Shown piece by piece: positions 23,685 through 31,883 of a DNA stretch of 64,000 nt. The stretch covers positions 1 to 64,000 of the forward strand of contig NZ_JAEKJZ010000005.1 of assembly GCF_017309185.1 (NCBI RefSeq), written 5' to 3'. The stretch comes from Roseibium aggregatum (GTDB taxonomy: Bacteria; Pseudomonadota; Alphaproteobacteria; Rhizobiales; Stappiaceae). A model generated the notes under the pieces. That model saw nothing but the letters and a program-made list of their open reading frames with translations. It did not search any database and was not told the origin of the DNA. Every line of letters starts with the position of its first letter. Within the stretch, counting starts at the first letter, position 1. The translations under genes and the position numbers were made by a program.

Positions 23685-25182
23685 GGGCTGGCTCCTTTGC
23701 GCCGTCAAGCATCAGCGCCCGGACCAGGCAGGTCAGGAGCAACACCGTTATGAAAACGAAAGGCAGCGCGCCGAGAGCGATCAGCTGCTTCATCGCCTGT
23801 ACGGAGCCGGATAGGATCATGGCGGCGCCCAGAATGCCGAGAAGACCGCCCCAGACGAGCTTGACCTTCACGCTCGGATCCGGATTGCCACCGGTCGAAA
23901 ACATGCCGAGGACAAAGGCCGCGCTGACGACGCTCGTGACAATGAACAGGAAGGCGGCCGCGATCGTCGCGAGCGTGGTCAGCCCGGATAACGGCAGCCG
24001 GTCGAGAAGCGCGAAGGTCATGCGCTCGACGTTGGTCTGCGTCATCGCAAGCAACTGCCCCTGGCCGTCGATGGCTTCGTAGAGCCCGACCCCGCCGAAG
24101 GCGCCGAACCAGACCGTCGAAAAAACGGTCGGCGCGACCAGAACGCCCAATACGAATTCCCGGATCGTGCGCCCCCTGGAGATCCGGGCGACAAAGACAC
24201 CGACAAAAGGTCCCCATGCGATCCACCAGACCATGTAAGTGAGCGTCCAGTCGCGGAACCACTTGCTGGTTTCGCTCCCGTAGAAGGTGAAGGTCTGTAG
24301 TCCGCGCGGGATCACCTCCGCGATATACTTGCCAATTCCTCCGACGATCGAATTGAGCAGATATTCCGACGGGCCGAGAATGACGGTGTAGGCGACCAGC
24401 GCAATGGCAATCGCCATCGCGATGTTGGAAAGCTTCGCCATGCCGCTGCCGAGATCCACCAGGAGAGGCGGAATATAGGCGGCGACGATCAGGAAGAAAA
24501 CGACACCGACCAGCAACGGGGTCGCACTCGTCCCTCCGGTCAGAACGGTGATCCCGTCGGCAACCTGGAAAACGCCCATGGCGATGGAGCCCGCGACGCC
24601 GATGGCGATGGCGACGATGGCCATGAAGTCGGAGATCCAGCCGACGGCATTTGCCCAGGCTTCGTCCGGAAACAGGTTCTTTACCGGCGCGCTGACCAGC
24701 ATCGGTGTGCCGCGGCGAAAACTGAAATAGGCGATTGTCAGAGCGGTGGTGCCGTAGATCGCCCAGGCATGGATGCCCCAATTGAAGTTTGCGGCAAGAA
24801 GGGCCTGTTCCGCTGCGATCGGAACCGGAAGGGCCTCCTGGGCGAAATGGTAGTGTGTGAGCGGTTCGGCAACGGCCCAGAACAGCAGGCCGACCCCCAT
24901 GCCGGCGGCGAAAAGCATGGCGATCCAGGTCGGTGTGGAATAGTCCGGCCGGTCCGTATCCGCGCCCAGGCGGATGTCGCCGAACCTGGTGAAGGTCAGT
25001 CCGAGACAGAAGAGCAGCATGATCGTGACGGAGAGCATCACGAACCAGCCGCGGCTTGTGAAATATTGATCGACGATACGTTGCGCGACGGTCAGCAGGC
25101 TTGCCGGGTCGGCCACGCCCCATATGCCGATTACGGCGCATAGTCCGACTGAAGCCGCCAGCAGCACTCTGCTATTATGCAT
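23671..25182 (-). CDS. BCCT-family transporter (betaine/choline/carnitine)
   Basis: This 503-residue carrier has twelve predicted membrane segments and the BCCT signature around YMVWWIAWGPFVGVFVARIS. The Gly-Met-Gly loop AAGMGVGLLFWAVAEP matches the Na+-coupled BetP type rather than the Na+-independent CaiT type. It lacks the long charged osmosensing tails of BetP: the N-terminus before the first helix is only about six residues and the C-terminus about ten. So it is likely a constitutively active Na+/substrate symporter for betaine, choline or a related compound. It is followed by the 35-residue membrane protein. The exact substrate is unknown. Confidence 0.93.
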   Translation of the reverse strand: MHNSRVLLAASVGLCAVIGIWGVADPASLLTVAQRIVDQYFTSRGWFVMLSVTIMLLFCLGLTFTRFGDIRLGADTDRPDYSTPTWIAMLFAAGMGVGLLFWAVAEPLTHYHFAQEALPVPIAAEQALLAANFNWGIHAWAIYGTTALTIAYFSFRRGTPMLVSAPVKNLFPDEAWANAVGWISDFMAIVAIAIGVAGSIAMGVFQVADGITVLTGGTSATPLLVGVVFFLIVAAYIPPLLVDLGSGMAKLSNIAMAIAIALVAYTVILGPSEYLLNSIVGGIGKYIAEVIPRGLQTFTFYGSETSKWFRDWTLTYMVWWIAWGPFVGVFVARISRGRTIREFVLGVLVAPTVFSTVWFGAFGGVGLYEAIDGQGQLLAMTQTNVERMTFALLDRLPLSGLTTLATIAAAFLFIVTSVVSAAFVLGMFSTGGNPDPSVKVKLVWGGLLGILGAAMILSGSVQAMKQLIALGALPFVFITVLLLTCLVRALMLDGAKEPAHADR

Positions 25183-25305
25183 GCACCCCCCGGGAGATAT
25201 GACGTCGACACGTTAGCGGAGCCACAGGGGAAACGCAAAAAGTGAGCTTCGCAGCCTTTTCAGCGAATCGTGATTTTTGTGGGGCTGAACCCCGTGGGAC
25301 GCCCG

Positions 25306-25563
25306 TCAGTGCGGCCGGTGCGAAAGGCGGAAGGAGGATTGCTTTTCAGCACTTTTGAAGCGCCGGATCTGCGGAAGCATGAGAACATAGAGGCTCATTC
25401 CTGCCAGTGTCACCGGCCAGAAAACGGAGGTTGCGAAGGCGCCGGCCAGTCGAACCGGGCTGCTCATGTTGTTTTCAAGCAGTTCCATCGACGACAGGAT
25501 CAGAAAAACAGATGCGACGCCGGTGTAAAGAAGGAATGCAGGAACCAATAGAAACAAAATCAT
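25306..25563 (-). CDS. Small membrane protein, hypothetical
   Basis: The 85-residue product has two hydrophobic segments, ILFLLVPAFLLYTGVASVFL (residues 2-21) and FATSVFWPVTLAGMSLYVLM (about 43-62), followed by a basic tail rich in Lys, Arg and His. GGAAGG eight bases before the ATG is a good ribosome site. I do not recognise a family. It lies 123 bases upstream of the BCCT gene on the same strand and may be expressed with it. Confidence 0.6.
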   Translation of the reverse strand: MILFLLVPAFLLYTGVASVFLILSSMELLENNMSSPVRLAGAFATSVFWPVTLAGMSLYVLMLPQIRRFKSAEKQSSFRLSHRPH

Positions 25564-25737
25564 GACAATTTACCTTCCACGTCCGTTTCCGCGCCCCCGC
25601 GAACAGGCAGTGAATGTCCAGCCTTTATCAGCATAACACGTAAAAGGGTGTAATTATGACAAGGCTATCGAAAATTGTAATATTCGTCTCAACTATTCAT
25701 GATTGAGGGGCGGTCGATGGCGAATTTCCGGCGAAAC

Positions 25738-26042
25738 TCTAGAGCCCTTCCCGGTCATATTGAATCATTTGACTGAGACAAAATTGGTCTCTGGCGAGGC
25801 GGATTGCGCGCAGCGGTGTTGTCCACCTCAAGCGCTGTCCAACGAAGCCAGAGACCAATTTTGTCCAGCCCTAAGAAATTGTTTTTTTCACTCGATTTTT
25901 TCTGAACCGGGTGGCTTTTGACGGCCCATCGGCAGCGTTGCGCCGCTTGCGCGATGCACCGCATCGCACTTCGCGACACGCCTTGCCGAGCGAGCCCACA
26001 AAAGCCATCAAATGGTTCAAGATGATCGGGAAGGGCTCTAGA
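25738..26042. repeat. 305-bp element bounded by 35-bp inverted repeats
   Basis: The left end (25738-25772) and right end (26008-26042) are inverted copies of a 35-base sequence that starts TCTAGAGCCCTTCCCG, with four mismatches. The element holds no gene and lies between a small membrane protein gene and the CRTAC1 gene. Its size and terminal repeats fit a non-autonomous MITE-like element. I do not see a target duplication. Inside is a second, perfect inverted repeat. Confidence 0.72.
25777..25865. repeat. Inner perfect inverted repeat, 19 bp arms
   Basis: GACAAAATTGGTCTCTGGC (25777-25795) is repeated exactly inverted at 25847-25865, 51 bases apart. It lies wholly within the 305-base element and five bases from its left terminal repeat. 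It may be the ends of another small element inserted in the first or a long RNA hairpin. Confidence 0.78.
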
Positions 26043-26164
26043 AAGGACCGCGCAAGGCAGGGGGGCTGGCTGTTCAAGCAGGCTCAGGCCGTTCGGAAGA
26101 CCGGACCGTGCCATTGGAAGCCTCTAAACCCGGTCAGCGAGGTTCCGGGGAATTGTAGTTGGCA

Positions 26165-27826
26165 CTACTCCGGATACCAGAGTTTCACCTTTTCCGCCCC
26201 TCGTTCGATGATGACGTGGCCATTCGCGAAGACCCGGTAGGCATGGCTCCAGTCGCCGTCCGGCCATCTGACCCGGACATTGGCGCGCTCGGCGACACCG
26301 AGGCCGAAATGAATGAAGCCCATCTGGCCCGATGCGTGACCGGCGCCGACCTGAACGTCCTTGACGACGGTGCGGTTTCCGGTCTTGACACTGATCTTGG
26401 CGCCGACCGCCTTGATGTTGCCCTGGCGCGGCTGACGAATTTCCACCGCAAGCCAGTTGCCGAGCGGCTTGGGAGCATCGGCGGAACCCCGGCCGAGATT
26501 CCGGAACAGGCTGACAGGCGCGGACCGGTTGACCACGATCAGATCCAGAAGCCCGTCCGCATTGAAATCCGCCATCCCGGCGCCGCGGCCCCGACGGTCC
26601 AGGGCGATGCCCGCTCCCTCTCCGGCTTCCACGAATTTTCCGGTCCATTGGCCGAGCAGGAGATTGTCCGGATCGTAGGCGGCGAAATCCGGCATGGCTT
26701 CGACATTGCCCTTGGCGATGAACAGATCCCACAAGCCGTCGTTGTTGACGTCCTGGAACTCCGAATGCCAGCCGGTCGAGGGTTTCAGGTCGTCCCCCCT
26801 GTAGGGCCTGTGGGCGGTCACGCCGAGATCGAAGGCGATATCCCGGTAAATGGGAACTGTCTCGTCCGCCTCGTCGTCCAGTTTCTGCAGCTTGGTGTCA
26901 CCCATGCTGGTAAGGGCGAATTCGGGAAAGCCGTCGACATCGAGATCTATGGAGGCGATCCCCATGCCCCAGATCTTCAAATGCTGCCAGCCGTCGCTCT
27001 TGCGGTAGGGACGGGGCGGACGGCCCGGCGGCACCGCCCAGAGCTGTTCCTGGCCGCCCCGGTAGTAATGGCGGTCGTTGGAAATGCGCAGGGACGCTTC
27101 ACCGGACCTGTTCCAGTCGGTGAACAGCATCGACAAGGCGCAGTAGCCGGGAGAAAGCCGTTGAGCTTCGGGATAGGAAACCGCGCCCGTGCCGGTTGTC
27201 ACCGGCCGGACCAGGGCATTGTCGTGGCAAGTGCCCCAGGGCGATCCCGGTGCCGAGCGGTCGACGTAGTTGCCGAAGGCAAGGGTAGGGTAGGCCAGGC
27301 CTGCCTCGAAGGTCGCAGAGAACGCCGTCGTCCACGCGCGCCCGCCGTCGAAGCCGAGCGTCCGGTTGGCGACCTCGAACCGGCAGTCGCCCCTGCCGCG
27401 CAGCAGCAGGTTCTCGCCAAGTCTGAGCAGAACCAGATCGAGTATGTCGTCATTGTCGAAATCCAGAGGATAAGCGCCAAGCACGTTCCTGGACTGCTTG
27501 TCGCTCAAACCGCTGCCGCTTCGATCGAATTTCAGCGGACCTGATGTCGTGCTCGCATTCACGTAAAGCTGTGCCGGGCTCTTGCCCCCGGCCAGGAACA
27601 CATCCGGAAACCGGTCGCCGTTGCAGTCGAAGACCGCGACGCCGCCACCGACAAAGAACTCCCAGGCGCCGTCGTAGCTGTGCTGGATGCCCGCGGTTGC
27701 CGCTTCCTCCTGAAATCTCGGAATGGGGGCGAGCGATGCCGGTGCGCCGTTTTCCGCCGCCGGAACCGGAGTGGACAGCAGCGCAGCGGTCAACGCGGCA
27801 GCCAGCGGCAGGCCTTGCCGTTTCAT
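26165..27826 (-). CDS. CRTAC1-type exported protein with VCBS/FG-GAP repeats and ASPIC/UnbV domain
   Basis: This 553-residue protein has a signal peptide (MKRQGLPLAAALTAALLSTP) and a seven-bladed integrin-like propeller with calcium loops DCNGDRFPDVF, DFDNDDILDLV, DVNNDGLWDLF and DFNADGLLDLI. The C-terminus matches the ASPIC/UnbV domain (VGAGHASGQMGFIHFGLG, VRVRWPDGDW). Such proteins are exported and bind calcium; their work in bacteria is not well known. Its ATG overlaps the stop of the di-haem protein gene by four bases, so the two are translationally coupled. It is probably a periplasmic or outer-membrane-associated partner of that redox protein. Confidence 0.9.
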   Translation of the reverse strand: MKRQGLPLAAALTAALLSTPVPAAENGAPASLAPIPRFQEEAATAGIQHSYDGAWEFFVGGGVAVFDCNGDRFPDVFLAGGKSPAQLYVNASTTSGPLKFDRSGSGLSDKQSRNVLGAYPLDFDNDDILDLVLLRLGENLLLRGRGDCRFEVANRTLGFDGGRAWTTAFSATFEAGLAYPTLAFGNYVDRSAPGSPWGTCHDNALVRPVTTGTGAVSYPEAQRLSPGYCALSMLFTDWNRSGEASLRISNDRHYYRGGQEQLWAVPPGRPPRPYRKSDGWQHLKIWGMGIASIDLDVDGFPEFALTSMGDTKLQKLDDEADETVPIYRDIAFDLGVTAHRPYRGDDLKPSTGWHSEFQDVNNDGLWDLFIAKGNVEAMPDFAAYDPDNLLLGQWTGKFVEAGEGAGIALDRRGRGAGMADFNADGLLDLIVVNRSAPVSLFRNLGRGSADAPKPLGNWLAVEIRQPRQGNIKAVGAKISVKTGNRTVVKDVQVGAGHASGQMGFIHFGLGVAERANVRVRWPDGDWSHAYRVFANGHVIIERGAEKVKLWYPE

Positions 27827-29259
27827 GGCGCGATCTCCAGGCTGCGCAAAAAGGCGACGACCGATTGCCGGTCTTTTTCCAGAAGCGCCGCGTAGGCTTC
27901 GCGGCTCTGGGCGGCCTCTCCCCCGTGGGCGAGAATTGCCTCGCTGAGCGTTGTCAGGTCGCCCCGATGGCCATACGGCGCGGTACTGGCAATGCCCCAG
28001 AGTTCCGCGGTGATGAAGACGTCGCGGGCCACGAACCTCTGGGCGAGCAATTCGTTGCCGAAGGTGTCGTTGACGGGGTCGGCGATCGTATGGCGCTTCA
28101 GGTCGCCGTAAAGCGGAACCAGCACCCGGCCCTGAGCGTCTCGCTGCAGAGCCCGGACCCAGTCAAGCGTGCCCAGATCGAGCGCCAGCGGGGCCGCGAC
28201 GTCGCTCTGGCGCAGGGTGCCGGCGGTGTCGAACGGACCCGGATCGTGAAAAACGAGATTGTCCAGAGGCAGGGCGGGAACATGGCAGGCCGCGCAGCCG
28301 ATTTCGCCGAACAGGGCTTCGCCCTCACGGGCGGCGTCCTGCCAGATCCCGGGCAGATCCGGTTTGCGGCCGGGGGCCGGCAGCGTCGCCTGCCAGGCGA
28401 CCAGCGCGGAAATCTGGCCGGGAGACATTTCGTCCGGGTATCCGTCGCCGTCGTAATCGTCCGAGCCGGTCCAGACGGCCCCGAAACGCTCGCCCGCCTG
28501 AATGCCGTGGTGATCGTTCATGGCATTGACGGTGAACTGGCGAAGCGATGCAAAGACTCCCTTCTGGCTGAAGGGGCGCAACGTCAGGTCGTGGTCGATC
28601 CCATCCAGTGCCCCGACATCCAGTGTTCCGTCCGGATAGGCGGTCAGAAAACCGAAGGAAACGCCCTTGGTGTTCAAGGCGGCCTTTTCCGGCTGCCCGC
28701 TTGCCCGCGCCATCTCGAGCAGGTCTTTGCGCTGCTTTCGGAGGTCCGAGGTCATTTCCCGCGCGAGCAGTTCGATCAGTCCGGCGCCCTGAAGGGCGTT
28801 GGTGTTGCGTTCGTTGGAAAACTGCGGGTCGATCGTGTCGAAATCGGCGCTTTCGAACTGTTCGGAAACGAACACATTCGCCGTGAACGATCCGGCGCCG
28901 CCGTCGACCGGCTCGTTGTGGCAGGAGGCGCAGGCATTGGCATCCGGTCCCGCGAGCCGCTGAAACGACTGCGGGAGGGGACGGCGCACCTTGGTCGGCA
29001 CAATGGCGCCGGTGGCATCCGGCCGTCCGGCGCCGTCCAGTGTGGTGAATTTGGCGCTGAACAGGTGCTCGCCGAGGGCGCGAAGCACCGGTATCGGATC
29101 GTCCTTCGAAGCGGCCAGGGCATCGATGTCGATGTCGTCCCTGAGGGCTTTCTCGCTCCAGGGCGGCAGCTCGGGGCTGGCGGCGGCTGAGAACGTGGCG
29201 GTGCACAGGAGGCTGCCCAGGATCAGGAGACGGACCGGGACCTTTGACCGCTGCGTCAT
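27823..29259 (-). CDS. Di-haem cytochrome c peroxidase-like protein
   Basis: This 478-residue exported protein has a signal peptide (residues 1-27) and two haem c sites, C110-ASCH and C322-AACH. It is of the 'di-haem oxidoreductase/peroxidase-like' class, longer than a normal CcpA (about 320-350 residues). A calcium-type loop DYDGDGYPDE lies at residues 268-277. Electrons probably come from a periplasmic cytochrome; the oxidant or substrate is unknown. Its start overlaps the stop of the ROK regulator by four bases and its end overlaps the CRTAC1 gene by four bases, so the three are one tightly coupled unit. Confidence 0.88.
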   Translation of the reverse strand: MTQRSKVPVRLLILGSLLCTATFSAAASPELPPWSEKALRDDIDIDALAASKDDPIPVLRALGEHLFSAKFTTLDGAGRPDATGAIVPTKVRRPLPQSFQRLAGPDANACASCHNEPVDGGAGSFTANVFVSEQFESADFDTIDPQFSNERNTNALQGAGLIELLAREMTSDLRKQRKDLLEMARASGQPEKAALNTKGVSFGFLTAYPDGTLDVGALDGIDHDLTLRPFSQKGVFASLRQFTVNAMNDHHGIQAGERFGAVWTGSDDYDGDGYPDEMSPGQISALVAWQATLPAPGRKPDLPGIWQDAAREGEALFGEIGCAACHVPALPLDNLVFHDPGPFDTAGTLRQSDVAAPLALDLGTLDWVRALQRDAQGRVLVPLYGDLKRHTIADPVNDTFGNELLAQRFVARDVFITAELWGIASTAPYGHRGDLTTLSEAILAHGGEAAQSREAYAALLEKDRQSVVAFLRSLEIAP

Positions 29260-30512
29260 GCGGGTGCCTCCTTGCGGTCCGGCCGGGCGGCCGCGTTTCC
29301 GTAAAACGTGCTGTCGAGGCGCTCCATGGATTGCGCAATCAGGCCGCCGCGAATGTAGTCCTCGTTCCAGGGCATGACATCGAGAGCGAAATTTTTACGC
29401 AGGTCCGCGACCAAAGCCTCTTCCAGCCCCTCCCACATGGCTTTTTCCATGAAAGAGAACGCACGCACCGCCGCGCCGGTCAGAACCAGGCGGCTGGGGT
29501 CGATGATGGCGACAACCCGGGCAATGCCGTACCCCAGAACCCGTCCGGCCTCGGAAAAGGTCCTGCGGGCGTCGGCATCGCCGCACGAGGCCAGTTCGAT
29601 CAGACGTGCGAGCCCTTTCTCGCCGGCTTCGATGGTCATCGGATCGGTGTCGTCGGGCAGACCCGCCGCGGCCCTGACAAGCGCGTAATCGGAAAGATAG
29701 GCTTCGATGCAGCCCCTCTTTCCGCATCTGCAAAGCGCGCCGCCGGGAATGTGGTTGGCATGACCGAATTCCGCCGCCGTGCCGCTGGCGCCGGAAAACA
29801 GGTGGTTGTCCAGGTAAAGACCCATGCCGACACCGTAATCGAGCATGACCACGGCAAAGGTGCCGCTATAGCGCTTGGGATCGCTCCAATGCAGCGCCTC
29901 GGTAATCATGTTGGTGTCGTTTGAGATATAGCAGTCGGCGCCGAACGCTGCCTGCAAGGGGGCGACGATCGGGATTCTTCGTCCGGAAAAGGCGGGACTC
30001 CAGGCCACAAGGCCGGTCTCCGTTTCGACGACGCCCTGCGCCGCCACGCCGATTTCCCGGACCCGTGACGGACTCGTGCCGGCCTCTTGCAGAAACGACG
30101 CGATCGCTTCGACCAGGGTTTCCGGAAAGGTCCGGGCATCCGCCGTCGCGCTGTCGAAATGGATCCGGCGGTCGCGGATGACTTCACCGGCGTAATTGAC
30201 CAGAGCCAGATCGATATTGTTGACCGACAGGCGGATACAGACGGTGTAAACCGCCTCCGGATTGAGCTTGAGAAGCGTGCGCGGCCGCCCGCGCGCCTGC
30301 TGCGTTTTGGGCTCCTCGCTTTCCAGGCTGAGGATCAGGTCCTGGTCCAGAAGGTCGGAGGTGATTGCCGTGACGGTTGCAGGACTGAGCCGCGTTTTAT
30401 GACCGAGATCGATCCGTGCCGTCGGTCCGTTCCGGCGCAGCGCCTGCAGAACAATACTTCGGTTTTGACGCCGGATCTGATCCCGGTCCGCCTTGCGTGT
30501 CATGCGCGCCAA
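29256..30512 (-). CDS. ROK-family transcriptional regulator (XylR-like)
   Basis: This 418-residue repressor has an N-terminal winged helix (IVLQALRRNGPTARIDLGHK, with LSPATVTAITSDLL as recognition helix) and a sugar-kinase-like ROK domain. The zinc site CRCGKRGCIEAY near residue 250 is complete. The gene is divergent from xylF, so it is the probable repressor of the xylose operon, released by xylose. It is oddly followed, with a four-base overlap, by two exported redox genes, so the repressor and those genes share a transcript. The ATG at 30512 is chosen as the one that gives a typical N-terminus. Confidence 0.9.
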   Translation of the reverse strand: MARMTRKADRDQIRRQNRSIVLQALRRNGPTARIDLGHKTRLSPATVTAITSDLLDQDLILSLESEEPKTQQARGRPRTLLKLNPEAVYTVCIRLSVNNIDLALVNYAGEVIRDRRIHFDSATADARTFPETLVEAIASFLQEAGTSPSRVREIGVAAQGVVETETGLVAWSPAFSGRRIPIVAPLQAAFGADCYISNDTNMITEALHWSDPKRYSGTFAVVMLDYGVGMGLYLDNHLFSGASGTAAEFGHANHIPGGALCRCGKRGCIEAYLSDYALVRAAAGLPDDTDPMTIEAGEKGLARLIELASCGDADARRTFSEAGRVLGYGIARVVAIIDPSRLVLTGAAVRAFSFMEKAMWEGLEEALVADLRKNFALDVMPWNEDYIRGGLIAQSMERLDSTFYGNAAARPDRKEAPA

Positions 30513-30772
30513 GCTCTTCCCTCGGTGTTTCCTCTGTCCCGGGTTTTTCCCGGTTTTCTGCTCTCTTTCGGGACGTTCAAATCCCGCGGAGCAGAGTTTT
30601 GTAAAACCATGTTGACAGGAGCGGCGCTTTACTGCAACTTTTTTTCGGGAGCCAAAAAAAATATCAATATGGCTGTCCTATTTCAGGCGTCTCGAAGGCG
30701 CTTGCGGAATAGACGCATATTTTCGGTGCAACTCGTTCGATTTGGGTTGTGCCAACTGGAGGAAACATCGCA
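30513..30772. promoter_or_regulatory. Divergent rok/xylF control region
   Basis: The region holds TTGACA at 30612-30617, a plausible -35 box for xylF with a weak -10 about 17 bases on. Downstream, T7-N8-A8 at 30639-30661 is an inverted repeat resembling the A/T-tract operators bound by ROK-type XylR proteins, and GTTTTGTAAAAC at 30595-30606 is a second small one. The xylF ribosome site GGAGGA lies about ten bases before the ATG at 30773. Binding sites are inferred from symmetry. Confidence 0.5.
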
Positions 30773-31804
30773 ATGCGTAAAATCACCACTTTGTTGGCGG
30801 GTGCTGTCATGACCGCCGCAGCGTTCACCGCCGCCCACGCCCAGGATTTGACCGTCGGCGTCAGCTGGTCCAACTTCCAGGAAGAGCGCTGGAAGACGGA
30901 CGAGGCGGCCATGAAGGCGGCGCTGGAAGCAAATGGCGCGTCCTACATCTCGACCGATGCGCAATCGTCGGCGGCCAAGCAGCTTTCCGACGTTGAGAGC
31001 CTCATGGCGCAGGGCGTCGACGCGCTCATCGTCCTGGCCCAGGATTCCGAAGCGATCATCCCGGCCGTTCAGGCCGCGGCTGACGAAGGCGTGCCGGTCA
31101 TCGCTTACGACCGCCTGATCGAAGACCCCCGTGCCTTCTACCTGACCTTCGACAACGTCGAGGTCGGCCGCATGCAGGCGCGCGAGGTCCTCAAGGCGCA
31201 GCCGAAAGGCAACTACGTCATGATCAAGGGGTCTTCCGCCGATCCGAACGCCGACTTCCTGCGTGGCGGTCAGCAGGAAGTCCTGCAGTCCGCGATTGAC
31301 GCCGGCGACATCACGATTGTCGGCGAGGCCTACACCGATGGCTGGCTCCCGGCCAACGCGCAGCGCAACATGGAACAGATCCTGACCGCCAACGACAACA
31401 AGGTCGACGCGGTTGTGGCTTCCAACGACGGGACCGCCGGCGGCGCCGTCGCGGCGCTCACCGCTCAGGGCATGGAAGGCATTCCGGTCTCCGGGCAGGA
31501 TGGCGACCACGCCGCGCTGAACCGCGTGGCGCTCGGCACCCAGACCGTCAGCGTCTGGAAGGACGCGCGCGAGCTCGGTAAATCCGCGGGCGAGATCGCC
31601 GTTGCCCTCGCCAAGGGCACCGCGATGGGCGATGTCGAGAATGCCATCACGTTCAAGACACCTGGCGGAAACGACATGAACGCCGTCCTGCTGGCGCCGC
31701 TGCCGGTCACCAAGGACAATCTGGCCGTTGTTGTCGACTCGGGTTGGATTCCGAAGGACGTGCTCTGCCAGGGCGTCTCCGGAGGTCCCGCTCCCTGCAA
31801 TTGA
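30773..31804 (+). CDS. xylF: D-xylose ABC transporter substrate-binding protein
   Basis: This 343-residue periplasmic protein has a signal peptide ([18 protein letters not shown], cut after AHA) and then [20 protein letters not shown], the hallmark of XylF proteins. The pentose-site region [11 protein letters not shown] and [12 protein letters not shown] also match. The ATG at 30773, preceded by GGAGGA, is chosen over an upstream in-frame start. It is the first gene of the xylFHG-BA operon. A stable stem-loop after it may raise its level relative to the membrane parts. Confidence 0.95.
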   Translation: MRKITTLLAGAVMTAAAFTAAHAQDLTVGVSWSNFQEERWKTDEAAMKAALEANGASYISTDAQSSAAKQLSDVESLMAQGVDALIVLAQDSEAIIPAVQAAADEGVPVIAYDRLIEDPRAFYLTFDNVEVGRMQAREVLKAQPKGNYVMIKGSSADPNADFLRGGQQEVLQSAIDAGDITIVGEAYTDGWLPANAQRNMEQILTANDNKVDAVVASNDGTAGGAVAALTAQGMEGIPVSGQDGDHAALNRVALGTQTVSVWKDARELGKSAGEIAVALAKGTAMGDVENAITFKTPGGNDMNAVLLAPLPVTKDNLAVVVDSGWIPKDVLCQGVSGGPAPCN

Positions 31805-31828
31805 TCCGGTCCGTTTGACCTGACAGCG

Positions 31829-31853
31829 CGCCTTCGCCCTCTGGGCGAAGGCG
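31829..31853 (+). promoter_or_regulatory. Stem-loop between xylF and xylH
   Basis: An 11-base perfect stem (CGCCTTCGCCC with GGGCGAAGGCG) has a three-base loop and no T-run. It sits 24 bases after the xylF stop, where many operons carry an mRNA-stabilising hairpin that gives excess binding protein. Confidence 0.62.
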
Positions 31854-31883
31854 TCCGGCTGGCCGTGTGCGCGAAAGACGAGA

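Noticed and set aside
26165..27826. An eukaryote-like CRTAC1 gene acquired from an animal host
   Set aside because: The ASPIC/UnbV-plus-repeat layout is common in bacteria, base composition matches the neighbours and the gene is coupled to a bacterial haem protein gene.
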